DNA of 64,000 nucleotides from Demequina aurantiaca (GTDB lineage: Bacteria > Actinomycetota > Actinomycetes > Actinomycetales > Demequinaceae): contig NZ_BBRF01000001.1 of the NCBI RefSeq assembly GCF_000975135.1, forward strand, positions 870,380 to 934,379. Direction: 5' to 3'. The notes beneath the pieces were generated by a model. That model was not told where the DNA came from. It did not search any database and saw only the letters and a program-made list of their open reading frames with translations. Both the position numbers and the translations under genes were made by a program. This document shows, piece by piece, positions 1 through 7,977 of this stretch. Every line of letters starts with the position of its first letter. Position 1 is the stretch's first letter.

Positions 1-9
1 GAGCACAGC

Positions 10-348
10 ATGAGCACGCATGACTCGCAAACTCAGAGTGATGACACCAACGCACCGAAGGACGCTCTTTCGAGCCCCTTTAATGATTCCTGCGGGGAAT
101 GCGGATCGGACGTCCGTTGGTTCACCCTGGCTGAGTTCTCGGAGCACATCAAAGATGATCCAGAGCGCCGTGCAAACACCAAGGCATTGATCGAACAGAC
201 GACTCGCGAGTTCGGCCCGGCATTGGATCTGCGCTTCAAGGAGTGTGAGTCATGCGGCGATGCCACGGCGGTGTCCTCCATGCGGCTCGACCCAGAAACT
301 GGCCGAGTGGTGCGTCGGAACTCCGAGTTTGGCTCCACGAGGGACTGA
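10..348 (+). CDS. Small Cys-pair (zinc-ribbon-like) hypothetical protein
   Basis: A 112-residue soluble protein of unknown function. It has two paired-cysteine knuckles, CGECG near residues 28-32 and CESCG near residues 79-83, which is the spacing expected of a small zinc ribbon. The region before the first pair is polar and rich in Ser, Asp and Thr. No catalytic motif or membrane segment is visible. The ATG at 10 is the only reasonable start in view; upstream sequence is cut off by the window edge. It converges on the flippase-like gene. Its codons look less GC-biased than those of the neighbours. The role could be nucleic-acid or protein binding, but that is only inference from the Cys pairs. 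Confidence 0.6.
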   Translation: MSTHDSQTQSDDTNAPKDALSSPFNDSCGECGSDVRWFTLAEFSEHIKDDPERRANTKALIEQTTREFGPALDLRFKECESCGDATAVSSMRLDPETGRVVRRNSEFGSTRD

Positions 349-379
349 AGTACTGCCCGTAACTATTACGTGCTGAGAG

Positions 380-2929
380 CTACAGCTCGCCCTTCTTCTC
401 CATCCACTTCATTGCGAAGAAGCCGAGCGGGATGCGGGCCCAGTACGTGAGCAGTCGGAAGATCAGCGCAACAGACAGGGCTGTGGCGGCATCGAGTCCG
501 GCAGTGGTGAGTCCTGCGGCGAGCGCCGCGTCGATGGTGCCGATACCGCCGGGCGTGGGGATCAACGCTCCGGCGGCATTTCCGAGCAGGTAGACCACCG
601 CAACGTCGACGATGGCGAGATGTTGGCCGAAGGCCAGAAGCGTCGCCTGGAAGGCCGCCACGTAGGCGACCGTCATCAGTAGGTTCCCGCCAAGGCCGAG
701 CACCAGCCGCCATGGCTGGCCCAGGACCTGGACGAGACGCGGCCATGTCTGACGCACCATCGGCATGATCTTCTTCGCGACCCACGAACGCACCTTGGGG
801 ACGAGGAGCGCCAGGGCAACGACCGCGACCACGGCGCCAATTCCCACGAGGACCGAGGTGCTGGGAAGTGCGGTGAGCGTTCCCTGCGAGCCGGAGGCGA
901 GGGTCAGGATGATCAGACCAAGAACAGTCACGACGACGGCGGACACCTGAACGAGGGCCACCGTCGCCACGGCGAGGGGGGTCGGCACCTTGCGCTTGGT
1001 CAGCAGCCGTAGGTTGAGGGCGGCCGGGCCAACCCCTGCGGGGGCAACCAATGCGACATAGGCGGCAGCCACCTGCGCGAGTAGCACTCGCGTCCAGGGA
1101 AGCTTGATGGGAGAGAAGGCGGCCATCGCGAGCGCGGCGCCCACGAAGGTGAGCAAGGCCATCATGAAGGCGGCGGCGAGCCAGGCAAAGTTCGCGCCAC
1201 GCAACGCGTCGAGGATCGACTCGGTGTTGAAGGAACCGAGCACGAGGTAGATCGCGACCACGGCGGCGCTGATCATCACCACTTGCCGAACGCCAAAGCG
1301 GGCGATGTTCTCCTGCTCGACGTCGGCATCGGGGAGGCGATCCACGATTGCCTCGCGTACGGATTGCAGCACCTTGACGCCGTGTTGCTGCTTGATCTCG
1401 TGACGTGTAGTGCTCGGAAGCGCGATGGACTGCAACAGGGGGCCGGACTGCTCGAGCTCCTCGGTGGACAGGTTGCGGAAGGCGGCGTCGACGGCGCGCT
1501 CGGCGCCGACCTTCACCGCGGTCATGGCGAGAATCTGCGCGCGGTCGATGCGCCACGCGAGGGTGGACGAGGCGACCTCGCCAAGCTCCCAGCTCGTGAG
1601 CCACACGATCGGGTCGCCCGTGGCATCGTCCGTGCCCACCAGCATCGTGTCGGAACTCAGCGAACGGTGCGAGATGCCCGCGTGATGCGCGATCTCGACT
1701 TCCTTCCACATCGTGTCAAGTAATTCGTCGCTGATGTCCTCGGTGGGGAGGTCAGCGAGCGGTTGCACGCCGAGCGGGCGTTGATAGATCAGCAGCATGG
1801 TGTCGCGGACGTGGCTCATGCCCAGCACGCGGGCGGTGCGCACCCCAGCGGTCCGTGCGGCGTGCGAGACGAGAGCGGTGGCCTCTGCGGTGTGGCGCAG
1901 TCCCACGTCGGCGCGCGCGTTGATGCCGCGCAGGCGAATGGACTTCCACCATTTGGCAAAGAACCCCGCAGCCTGGCGGTCCCCATCGAGGGCGATGACC
2001 AGAAGCTGATGACCTTGCACGGTCGTGAGTTCGTAGACGCGACCCTGACGAGTGCGGCCCATCGCCGTGGAGACGCGATCGATCGAGGCCGCGGACGCCA
2101 CACCATCGGTGCCATCGGCGCGCACCAGACGCTTGGGCTCGTACCCGGCGCGACGAATCCCGTCGGCGAGTGCATCTCCATAGGCACGGTCCGCGGTTGA
2201 GCCGAGCGCGTAGCGCCACAGCAGTCCAGCTGCCCGGCCAATCAGCACGGTCACCACGGCCGCCGGCACGGTCACAATGCCGGAGATGGCGGCGACGGCC
2301 AATGCGATCCACAGGATGTTCCAAGAAGCGGACAGCATCTTGCGGTCGGTGCGTCGTCCCGCTGCCGTGAGCATGGCTGCGACCGCGGAAATGTATGCGG
2401 GGAGCTGAACCTCCATGACGCCGCCTGCACCGGGGACGGACAGGCTGTCGAGGAGCTCGGTGGCGCCCCAGTGTTCAGTGGTAGCGGTGGCGATGACCGT
2501 TGCGATGAAGGCGAGAACTGCGGCACCAAGCACCTCAAGCATGCGGCGTGGTTCCTTGCGCAGGGCGAGTTCGCCGAGAACGAGGGCCGGCACCACCAGG
2601 GTGACGATGCCGGAGAAGACGTTGACGGGGGCCACGAGCAGACGCTGCAAGAACGCCGAGAATCCACTGATGTCCTCGCTGAGGCCAATCGTCGTCTCGT
2701 GTGCGAAGGCGCCGATGAGCAACACCAGCACCACCCCGAGTACGGCGGCAAGCGACGCAAGGAGGTCCGAGAATCGGTGGACTCGCACCTCGGGGGTATC
2801 AATGATCTGCACCGTCGGGGCATCGACCGTGTTCTCTGCGGGACCGTCGACTGCGGTTGCTGTGACCAATCCCTCTGCCGCGGACGCACGCGCAGGCGCG
2901 GAGTCATGCGTCGAGGGGTCGGAAGCCAT
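380..2929 (-). CDS. Multi-TM protein: pseudokinase-like middle domain fused to a lysylphosphatidylglycerol synthase TM (UPF0104) domain
   Basis: An 849-residue integral membrane protein. Residues about 60-240 contain several hydrophobic segments. Residues about 250-500 resemble an aminoglycoside-phosphotransferase/protein-kinase fold, but the catalytic loop reads HRS (H421) instead of HRD and the DFG position reads SWELG (W447), so phosphotransfer is doubtful. Residues about 540-840 form an eight-helix block like the flippase/LPG-synthase transmembrane domain (UPF0104, TIGR00374). Such proteins move or bind lipid-linked substrates; the substrate here is unknown. It lacks the soluble MprF aminoacyl-transferase half, so it is not a complete MprF. 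The ATG at 2929 is supported by a -10 hexamer exactly 6 nt upstream. It is transcribed alone, tail to tail with the small Cys-pair protein. Confidence 0.8.
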   Translation of the reverse strand: MASDPSTHDSAPARASAAEGLVTATAVDGPAENTVDAPTVQIIDTPEVRVHRFSDLLASLAAVLGVVLVLLIGAFAHETTIGLSEDISGFSAFLQRLLVAPVNVFSGIVTLVVPALVLGELALRKEPRRMLEVLGAAVLAFIATVIATATTEHWGATELLDSLSVPGAGGVMEVQLPAYISAVAAMLTAAGRRTDRKMLSASWNILWIALAVAAISGIVTVPAAVVTVLIGRAAGLLWRYALGSTADRAYGDALADGIRRAGYEPKRLVRADGTDGVASAASIDRVSTAMGRTRQGRVYELTTVQGHQLLVIALDGDRQAAGFFAKWWKSIRLRGINARADVGLRHTAEATALVSHAARTAGVRTARVLGMSHVRDTMLLIYQRPLGVQPLADLPTEDISDELLDTMWKEVEIAHHAGISHRSLSSDTMLVGTDDATGDPIVWLTSWELGEVASSTLAWRIDRAQILAMTAVKVGAERAVDAAFRNLSTEELEQSGPLLQSIALPSTTRHEIKQQHGVKVLQSVREAIVDRLPDADVEQENIARFGVRQVVMISAAVVAIYLVLGSFNTESILDALRGANFAWLAAAFMMALLTFVGAALAMAAFSPIKLPWTRVLLAQVAAAYVALVAPAGVGPAALNLRLLTKRKVPTPLAVATVALVQVSAVVVTVLGLIILTLASGSQGTLTALPSTSVLVGIGAVVAVVALALLVPKVRSWVAKKIMPMVRQTWPRLVQVLGQPWRLVLGLGGNLLMTVAYVAAFQATLLAFGQHLAIVDVAVVYLLGNAAGALIPTPGGIGTIDAALAAGLTTAGLDAATALSVALIFRLLTYWARIPLGFFAMKWMEKKGEL

Positions 2930-2935
2930 TGGTCG

Positions 2936-2941
2936 ATTCTA
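2936..2941 (-). promoter_or_regulatory. Leaderless -10 box (TAGAAT) of the flippase-like gene
   Basis: TAGAAT on the minus strand is followed by 6 nt and then the ATG at 2929. This spacing puts the transcription start at or next to the A of the start codon. No convincing -35 is seen. Confidence 0.6.
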
Positions 2942-2958
2942 TGAGGTAACTGACAAAA

Positions 2959-3756
2959 CTAGGTGATTCCAAGACTGTCCAGCACGTGTGCGGGAATGAT
3001 TTCAGGGCCGATGAACGCCACTGAATCCAACAACATGTGCGCGATGATCAGCGGCGCGAGGCGTCCTCGCCTCACGTAGACATACGCGAAGACCAGTCCC
3101 ATGACGACGTTTCCCAACGCCATCGGCCAGCCCTGGTACAGGTGGTAGCAACCGCGAAGTAACGCCGATGCGATGATCACCGCGGGCACGGACCAGCGCA
3201 TGTCCCGGAGCCGGGTCACCAGGAATCCCACCACGATCCCCTCTTCAAGGATCGCGGCGGCGGCGGCCGAGAGCAGCAGAATCGCAGCCGCCCACCACTG
3301 GTCCGGAAGTCCTGAGGTATTGAGCTTCACGCTCTGACCAAGCGCACGTCCCACCGCATAGAGCCCGAGGCCAGGGATGCCGATGGCGGCGGCGAGACCA
3401 AAGCCCCAGCCGATGTCCGACCACCACACTCGTCCGCGCCCGGTGAGCCCCAGCCTCTTGAGCGCGCTGGTCCCGTTCGCGGAGAGGAGATAGAGGGCGA
3501 GGGCCACGGGCATGAGAGAGAACCCGATGCGCAGCACCTGAATGAGCAGATCGACGTAGTTGATCGCCGACTGGCTGGGATTCAGGGTCGAGGTCTGACT
3601 CCCGATGGGCGCCGGAGCGAGGTACCGCTCGATCAGCCGGATGGCGGCGTAGATAGCAGCCTGGCCGAGTGACAACCCCAGCACGATGACGACCTCGGCG
3701 CGCAGCCGACCGCGCGATGGCAGGGTGAGGGCGCCCTCAGCGCGTGATTCGTCCAT
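2959..3756 (-). CDS. CPBP (CAAX/Abi-type) intramembrane metalloprotease family protein
   Basis: A 265-residue polytopic membrane protein with about eight hydrophobic stretches. The CPBP signature residues are present in the C-terminal half: the glutamate pair E171-E172, His205 in a CYHLYQGW context, and His240 in an AHMLLD context. The usual arginine of the EExxxR motif is absent (EEGIVV). CPBP proteins cleave prenylated or other membrane substrates, or serve as bacteriocin/immunity factors; the substrate here is unknown. The ATG at 3756 is used; an in-frame GTG at 3768 is an alternative. A -10-like TAGAGT on the minus strand (3767-3772) lies just upstream. Divergent from the MOSC gene. Confidence 0.8.
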   Translation of the reverse strand: MDESRAEGALTLPSRGRLRAEVVIVLGLSLGQAAIYAAIRLIERYLAPAPIGSQTSTLNPSQSAINYVDLLIQVLRIGFSLMPVALALYLLSANGTSALKRLGLTGRGRVWWSDIGWGFGLAAAIGIPGLGLYAVGRALGQSVKLNTSGLPDQWWAAAILLLSAAAAAILEEGIVVGFLVTRLRDMRWSVPAVIIASALLRGCYHLYQGWPMALGNVVMGLVFAYVYVRRGRLAPLIIAHMLLDSVAFIGPEIIPAHVLDSLGIT

Positions 3757-3816
3757 GGTCACGCTCACTCTAACGAGCGACCAACGTATGCGGCTCCCGC
3801 GGCACCCGAGCGAGCC

Positions 3817-3822
3817 TAGGCT
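3817..3822 (+). promoter_or_regulatory. Leaderless -10 box (TAGGCT) of the MOSC gene
   Basis: TAGGCT is followed by exactly 6 nt and the ATG at 3829. There is no Shine-Dalgarno sequence between, so a leaderless transcript is the simplest reading. Confidence 0.6.
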
Positions 3823-3828
3823 GGGCTC

Positions 3829-4527
3829 ATGGACAAGACGGTGGCGAGCCTGCGCAGGTATCCAGTGAAGTCGATGGGCGGCGAGTCGCTCGACTCGGTT
3901 GACGTCGAGGCTCGCGGCTTCGCCGGAGATCGTGCCTTCGCGGTCAGCGACGGTGACGGCCGGTTCGCCTCGGGTAAGAACACGCGGCGCATGGTGCGGC
4001 GGGATGGGGTCTTCGGGTTTACCGCCCGGACGGCCGATGCTGCGGTGCTGGTCTCCGACGGCGAGGCCGAATGGGCGGTCGGGGATCCGGCGCTGGACGC
4101 GCGGTTGACCGATGCGCTTGCGGCCGAGGTACGGGTCAGCGCCGAGCAGGGCGTTTCTCATTTTGACGAGGGTCCTGTGTCGGTGGTCGGTACCGCCACG
4201 CTGGAGTGGTGCGCGCGCGAGCTAGGAGTCGACGCGGATCCGCGCCGACTGCGGGTCAACATGGTGGTCGAGACCTCGGAACCCTTCGAGGAGGAGTTGT
4301 GGAGCGGCGACGTGGGCGTGGGCGGCGCGGTCCTGAGGCCTGTCGGCCGGCTGGGGCGTTGCCGCACCATTGATCTGGTGCAAGACGGCGTCGAGCAGAC
4401 CACGCGCTGGCTCAAGGCGCTGGGCGACACCCGTGACGCCTGTGTCGCTATCTACTGCGATGTCGTCACACCCGGAGCGGTCCGGATCGGCGACCCCGTC
4501 CACTTCCCAGTGACGTCCGTGCCCTAA
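3829..4527 (+). CDS. MOSC domain-containing protein (YcbX/mARC-like)
   Basis: A 232-residue soluble protein. The N-terminal about 90 residues match the MOSC beta-barrel domain, with the typical opening RRYPVKSMGGE and a following GDR motif (RGFAGDRAFAV). The C-terminal part is the MOSC domain proper with the conserved cysteine in a GRLGRCR context, the expected molybdenum-cofactor ligand. MOSC proteins carry a molybdenum cofactor or its sulfur and reduce N-hydroxylated or sulfoxide substrates; the substrate here is not known. The length fits a compact YcbX without the C-terminal ferredoxin domain, so an external electron donor would be needed. Start chosen by family alignment and by the leaderless -10 box. 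Confidence 0.82.
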   Translation: MDKTVASLRRYPVKSMGGESLDSVDVEARGFAGDRAFAVSDGDGRFASGKNTRRMVRRDGVFGFTARTADAAVLVSDGEAEWAVGDPALDARLTDALAAEVRVSAEQGVSHFDEGPVSVVGTATLEWCARELGVDADPRRLRVNMVVETSEPFEEELWSGDVGVGGAVLRPVGRLGRCRTIDLVQDGVEQTTRWLKALGDTRDACVAIYCDVVTPGAVRIGDPVHFPVTSVP

Positions 4528-4602
4528 ATCAACTTTTCAACCCGCGTCGCTTCGCACGCGGTCGTCCGACGATGCCCGATGTACGGAGCGGACGTAGCCT
4601 GG

Positions 4603-4630
4603 TTGACGTGTGCGGACCGTGGCGCATACT
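4603..4630 (+). promoter_or_regulatory. Promoter TTGACG-16-CATACT of the flavin oxidoreductase
   Basis: A near-consensus -35 (TTGACG, 4603-4608) and a -10 hexamer (CATACT, 4625-4630) are separated by 16 nt. The -10 ends 6 nt before the ATG at 4637. This supports that start over the in-frame GTG at 4610, and makes the adjacent GAGGAG a spacer rather than a ribosome site. Confidence 0.6.
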
Positions 4631-4636
4631 GAGGAG

Positions 4637-6034
4637 ATGGCACTCCATCATCAGTCCTTTGACACCATCATCATCGGCGCGGGTCAGGCCGGCCCGGGCC
4701 TCGCCTCGGCGCTCGACGGTCGCGGCGAGAAGGTTGCGCTCTTTGAGCAGCGCGCGTTTGGCGGGACCTGCCTGAACGACGGGTGCCGGCCCACCAAGGC
4801 GATGCGAGCATCGGCCCGCGTGGCTCACCTGGCACGCACCGCGGCCAAGCATGGCGTCCACACCGGCGACGTGACCGTCAACCTCGCGGAGACCGTCGCC
4901 CGCAAGGACGAACTCATCGACGCATGGCGAGAGGGTGGCAGCGACTACTACAAGAACCACGAGTCCATCAGTTACGTCCTGTCCACTGCGCGGCTCACCG
5001 GCCGCGACGGCGACCTCTTCACCGTCGAGCATGACGGCGGAGTCGTCACCGCCAAGCGCGTCATCGTCAACTCTGGCGCACGCTCCGTCCCGCCACCTGT
5101 GCCCGGACTTGATGGCATCAATTGGCTCGACCACCACAGCATCCTTGAACTGACCGAGACTCCCGACCACCTTGTGGTCCTCGGTGGCAGCTACATCGGC
5201 CTCGAGTTCGGGCAGATGTTCGCCCGGTTTGGCTCGAAGGTGACGATCGTTGAGATGGCCGACCGCGTCATCGGCCGCGAGGACCCTGATATCTCCGAGG
5301 CCGTTGCTTCAATGTTGCGCCGAGAGGGACTCGACGTTCGCGAAGGTGTGGGGGTCTCCCGCATCGATGTGACAGAAGGCGGCGCGCGGCTTCACCTCAA
5401 CGGTGGTGACAACCTCGATGCCAGTCACGTGCTCGTAGCGGCGGGACGAATCCCCAACAGTGACGACCTTGGACTCGAGACCGTTGGCGTCGAGACGGAC
5501 GAGCATGGCTACATTTCTACCGACGAGCACTTCGCCACCAATGTGGACGGTGTCTACGCGGTCGGTGATGTCAATGGGCGCGGAGCCTTCACCCACACGA
5601 GCTATCAGGATGGCACGATTCTGGCGGACCACCTGGGCGGGGGCGACATGACGGTCGCGGGCCGCATCCCCACTTACGGACTGTTTACTGATCCGCCCTT
5701 AGGCCGCGTGGGCATGACCCTCACGCAGGCCCAGGACGCGGGGCTGAATGTGGAGGTAGCGATCACTCCCGGGGATGGCGTGACCAAGGCGGCGCTCGAC
5801 GGCGAGACCGAGGGCCTGTGGAAGCTCGTGGTCGACAAGGACAAGGATCGCGTGGTGGGTGCGTCGTTCTTTGGGCTGTACGGCGACGAGGCCGTACAGG
5901 CGGTTTCAGTACTGATGCACGTGGACGCGCCGGCATCCGCGCTCGCGACCTGGCTCCCCATTCATCCGACGTCGGCAGAGTTCCTGCCCACGTTCTACGG
6001 TGCGCTCGAGGCGCCGGGGGAATCGGACCAATAG
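4637..6034 (+). CDS. FAD-dependent pyridine nucleotide-disulfide oxidoreductase (mercuric reductase-like)
   Basis: A 465-residue class I flavoprotein disulfide reductase. Residues 10-20 carry the FAD-binding GxGxxG (IIIGAGQAGPG), C45 and C50 form the redox disulfide (CLNDGC), and a second nucleotide-binding GGSYIGLE motif lies in the middle third. The AVGDVNG motif for the FAD tail and a C-terminal HPTSAEF with the catalytic-base histidine are also present. It belongs with mercuric-reductase-like or FAD-containing oxidoreductases rather than lipoamide dehydrogenase. It has no N-terminal heavy-metal domain and no C-terminal vicinal cysteines, so true MerA activity is unlikely. Single-gene unit; its last codons are repeated just downstream. 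Confidence 0.85.
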   Translation: MALHHQSFDTIIIGAGQAGPGLASALDGRGEKVALFEQRAFGGTCLNDGCRPTKAMRASARVAHLARTAAKHGVHTGDVTVNLAETVARKDELIDAWREGGSDYYKNHESISYVLSTARLTGRDGDLFTVEHDGGVVTAKRVIVNSGARSVPPPVPGLDGINWLDHHSILELTETPDHLVVLGGSYIGLEFGQMFARFGSKVTIVEMADRVIGREDPDISEAVASMLRREGLDVREGVGVSRIDVTEGGARLHLNGGDNLDASHVLVAAGRIPNSDDLGLETVGVETDEHGYISTDEHFATNVDGVYAVGDVNGRGAFTHTSYQDGTILADHLGGGDMTVAGRIPTYGLFTDPPLGRVGMTLTQAQDAGLNVEVAITPGDGVTKAALDGETEGLWKLVVDKDKDRVVGASFFGLYGDEAVQAVSVLMHVDAPASALATWLPIHPTSAEFLPTFYGALEAPGESDQ

Positions 6035-6077
6035 CGCGCGCGGACCGCTCAGGCCGTGCGAAATCGGACCAATAGCG
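6021..6077 (+). repeat. Direct repeat duplicating the 3' end of the oxidoreductase gene
   Basis: The 16-mer AATCGGACCAATAGCG occurs at 6021-6036 and again at 6062-6077, 41 bp apart. The first copy contains the last codons and stop of the upstream gene; the second lies in the short spacer before purB. This looks like a small local duplication, or two copies of an intergenic element. Confidence 0.7.
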
Positions 6078-6126
6078 GGTGGCGCGAGGGGTGGAGTGCG
6101 GTTGCGGTTGCGGTGGAGTAAACCAG

Positions 6127-7560
6127 CTACTTGCCTAGGTAGGCGACCAGGTCCTCGGCGAGGCCGGTGTAGCTGGCAGGAGTGAGCTTGACGAGGCGCT
6201 CTTCGACATCTGCGGGCAGGCCCAGTGTTTTGATAAAGACAGTCACGTCGTCCGCGCCGATGCGACGGCCGCGAGTGAGGTCCTTGAGCCGCTCGTATGG
6301 GTTCTCCATGCCGGGTGTGCCCGCAATGCCAGCCGCGCGCATCGCGGACTGGATGGGCTCGCCCAGTACCTCCCAGTTGGCGTCAAGGTCCTCGTCCAGG
6401 CGGGAGGGGTTCACGTCCAAGCCGTCCAGGCCCTTCGCGACGTTCGCGATCGCGAGCAGCGAGTGGCCGAACGCGGGTCCGATGTTGCGCTGGCTGGTCG
6501 AGTCGGTGAGGTCACGTTGCATGCGGCTGGTGACGAGCGTGGCGCCTAGGGTGTCGAGCAGCGCGCAGCTGATCTCGAGGTTGGCCTCAGCGTTCTCAAA
6601 TCGAATGGGGTTGACCTTGTGCGGCATGGTCGAGGAACCGACCGTGCCCTGACCGCGCACCTGCGCGAAGTAGCCCAAGGAGATGTAGGTCCACACGTCG
6701 GTGGCGAGGTTGTGCAGGATGCGGTTGAAGCGAGCCATGTCCGCGTACAACTCTGCCTGCCAGTCGTGACTCTCGATCTGAGTGGTCAGCGGGTTCCACG
6801 TCAGTCCCAGGTGCTCGACAAAGGACTTGGAGACGGCAACCCAGTCGGTGTCGGGCACGGCCGCGACGTGCGCGCCGTACGTACCGGTCGCGCCATTGAT
6901 TTTGCCCAGGAACTCCTGGTTGCGCACGCGCATGAGCTGGCGACCCAGACGATGCGCGAGCACCGCTAGTTCCTTGCCGAGCGTCGTGGGGGTGGCCGTC
7001 TGGCCGTGGGTGCGCGACAGCATCGGCTGCGAGGCGTTGGCCTTAGCCATGTCGCCAATCTGGCCGACCAAAGCCGATGCCGAGGGAAGCCAGACGTCCT
7101 CGACGGCCCCGCGCACCATGACGGAGTAGGACAGGTTATTGATGTCCTCGGACGTGCACGCGAAGTGCACGAGCTCGCTGAGCGCCGGTAGCTGCGTGTC
7201 GGCGCCGAGCGTTGCGGGGGCCCGCTCGAGACGCTTCTTGAGGAAGTACTCCACCGCCTTGACGTCGTGGACCGTGACCCGCTCGGTCTCGGCGAGCTCC
7301 GCGATCTCATCGGCGGCGAAGGTCTCGACGACGTTGCGTAGGTAGCTCTTTTCGGCATCGGTCAGCGGTGACGTGCCAGGGACCGCGCCCTGGTCCGTCA
7401 GGTGGATGACCCACTCGACTTCCACGTGGACGCGGGCGCGGTTGAGCGCGGCCTCCGACAGATGGTCGACCAGCGGAGCCACGGCGCCGCGGTAGCGACC
7501 GTCGAGGGGCCCGAGGGCGATGGCAGGAGTGATGTCAGCGAGTGCAGTCCAGGAAGTCAC
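6127..7560 (-). CDS. purB: Adenylosuccinate lyase
   Basis: A 477-residue cytosolic fumarase/aspartase-superfamily lyase. It cleaves SAICAR to AICAR plus fumarate, and adenylosuccinate to AMP plus fumarate, in purine synthesis. The superfamily signature GSSTMPHKVNP is present with its flexible catalytic serine loop, as are the substrate-binding TSEDINN region and a catalytic-histidine region near LSRTHGQTATP. The length matches the longer E. coli-type PurB. The start is the GTG at 7560, because the protein opening TSWTALADITPAIALGPLDG matches the family. The frame stays open further upstream, but that stretch has no family similarity. AACAAT at 7567-7572 sits 6 nt before the GTG and may be a leaderless -10. 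Confidence 0.95.
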   Translation of the reverse strand: MTSWTALADITPAIALGPLDGRYRGAVAPLVDHLSEAALNRARVHVEVEWVIHLTDQGAVPGTSPLTDAEKSYLRNVVETFAADEIAELAETERVTVHDVKAVEYFLKKRLERAPATLGADTQLPALSELVHFACTSEDINNLSYSVMVRGAVEDVWLPSASALVGQIGDMAKANASQPMLSRTHGQTATPTTLGKELAVLAHRLGRQLMRVRNQEFLGKINGATGTYGAHVAAVPDTDWVAVSKSFVEHLGLTWNPLTTQIESHDWQAELYADMARFNRILHNLATDVWTYISLGYFAQVRGQGTVGSSTMPHKVNPIRFENAEANLEISCALLDTLGATLVTSRMQRDLTDSTSQRNIGPAFGHSLLAIANVAKGLDGLDVNPSRLDEDLDANWEVLGEPIQSAMRAAGIAGTPGMENPYERLKDLTRGRRIGADDVTVFIKTLGLPADVEERLVKLTPASYTGLAEDLVAYLGK

Positions 7561-7618
7561 GCGCCCATTGTTCCACTTTTCCACCGATGCGCCCGCGCGC
7601 GGGTCGCGCCCTGGGAAG

Positions 7619-7627
7619 TTATCCACA
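7619..7627 (+). promoter_or_regulatory. Consensus DnaA box TTATCCACA
   Basis: A perfect 9-bp DnaA-box match lies in the intergenic region between purB and the WXG100-like gene. A second exact copy occurs at 27037. A single box may be chance or a local DnaA-regulated site. Confidence 0.4.
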
Positions 7628-7665
7628 GATCACCGCGGGCTGGGGTGCGGGGGCTCGGCTTTGCC

Positions 7666-7671
7666 TAGCGT
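7666..7671 (+). promoter_or_regulatory. Leaderless -10 box (TAGCGT) of the WXG100-like gene
   Basis: TAGCGT is followed by exactly 6 nt (CAAAGC) and the ATG at 7678. There is no ribosome-binding site. Confidence 0.55.
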
Positions 7672-7677
7672 CAAAGC

Positions 7678-7977
7678 ATGAGCCACAACGACGATCTCTA
7701 TGTCGTGGTAGACGCGAATGCGACGCCCGACTACTTTCCCAAAGCGCCGCTGTACCTGCCGTTGTTTCCGCTGATGGCGGCTCTCGACTCGATCGACACC
7801 GCGCTACGCGATCTTCAGATGGCCAGCGTGATGGGCTGGCAGTCCGTTCTCGCGGACACGTACCGCGGCGAGCTCGACGACCTCACCCGGGACGTGACGT
7901 TGTTGCGCAATCACGTGCACGAGGCAGACCGTCTCTATAGGCACCTGAGATTTGTTGCCCACATGAACGGAGAATGA
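7678..7977 (+). CDS. WXG100-like small alpha-helical protein
   Basis: A 99-residue protein with no signal peptide or membrane helix. The middle reads GWQSVLADTYRGELDDL from Gly53: a tryptophan followed by a helix with spaced hydrophobic residues and Tyr62. This resembles the WxG turn and second helix of WXG100/ESAT-6-like proteins, which form helical hairpins and travel through type VII-like secretion systems. The length (about 100 residues) fits. It overlaps the next gene by 4 nt (ATGA), so the two are translated as a pair, as is usual for a WXG100 protein and its large partner. No ESX core genes are in the window. Family placement is inference from the W-motif and layout. Confidence 0.5.
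   Translation: MSHNDDLYVVVDANATPDYFPKAPLYLPLFPLMAALDSIDTALRDLQMASVMGWQSVLADTYRGELDDLTRDVTLLRNHVHEADRLYRHLRFVAHMNGE

Noticed and set aside
366..1709. Long minus-strand frame overlapping the flippase-like gene.
   Set aside because: It is a shifted-frame shadow: Arg-rich, no domains, and wholly inside a recognisable gene.
3757..4161. N-terminal extension of the CPBP gene to 4161.
   Set aside because: The added residues lie antisense to the MOSC gene and lack similarity; the internal start at 3756 fits the family.
4529..5170. Minus-strand 213-codon frame opposite the oxidoreductase.
   Set aside because: It lies antisense to a well-supported flavoprotein and shows no family motif.
4637..6034. 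Assignment of the flavoprotein as dihydrolipoamide dehydrogenase (E3) for the E1/E2 operon.
   Set aside because: Its motifs (GGTCLNDGCRPTKAM, PLGRVGM) fit the mercuric-reductase-like group, and it lies 14 kb away from the E1/E2 genes.
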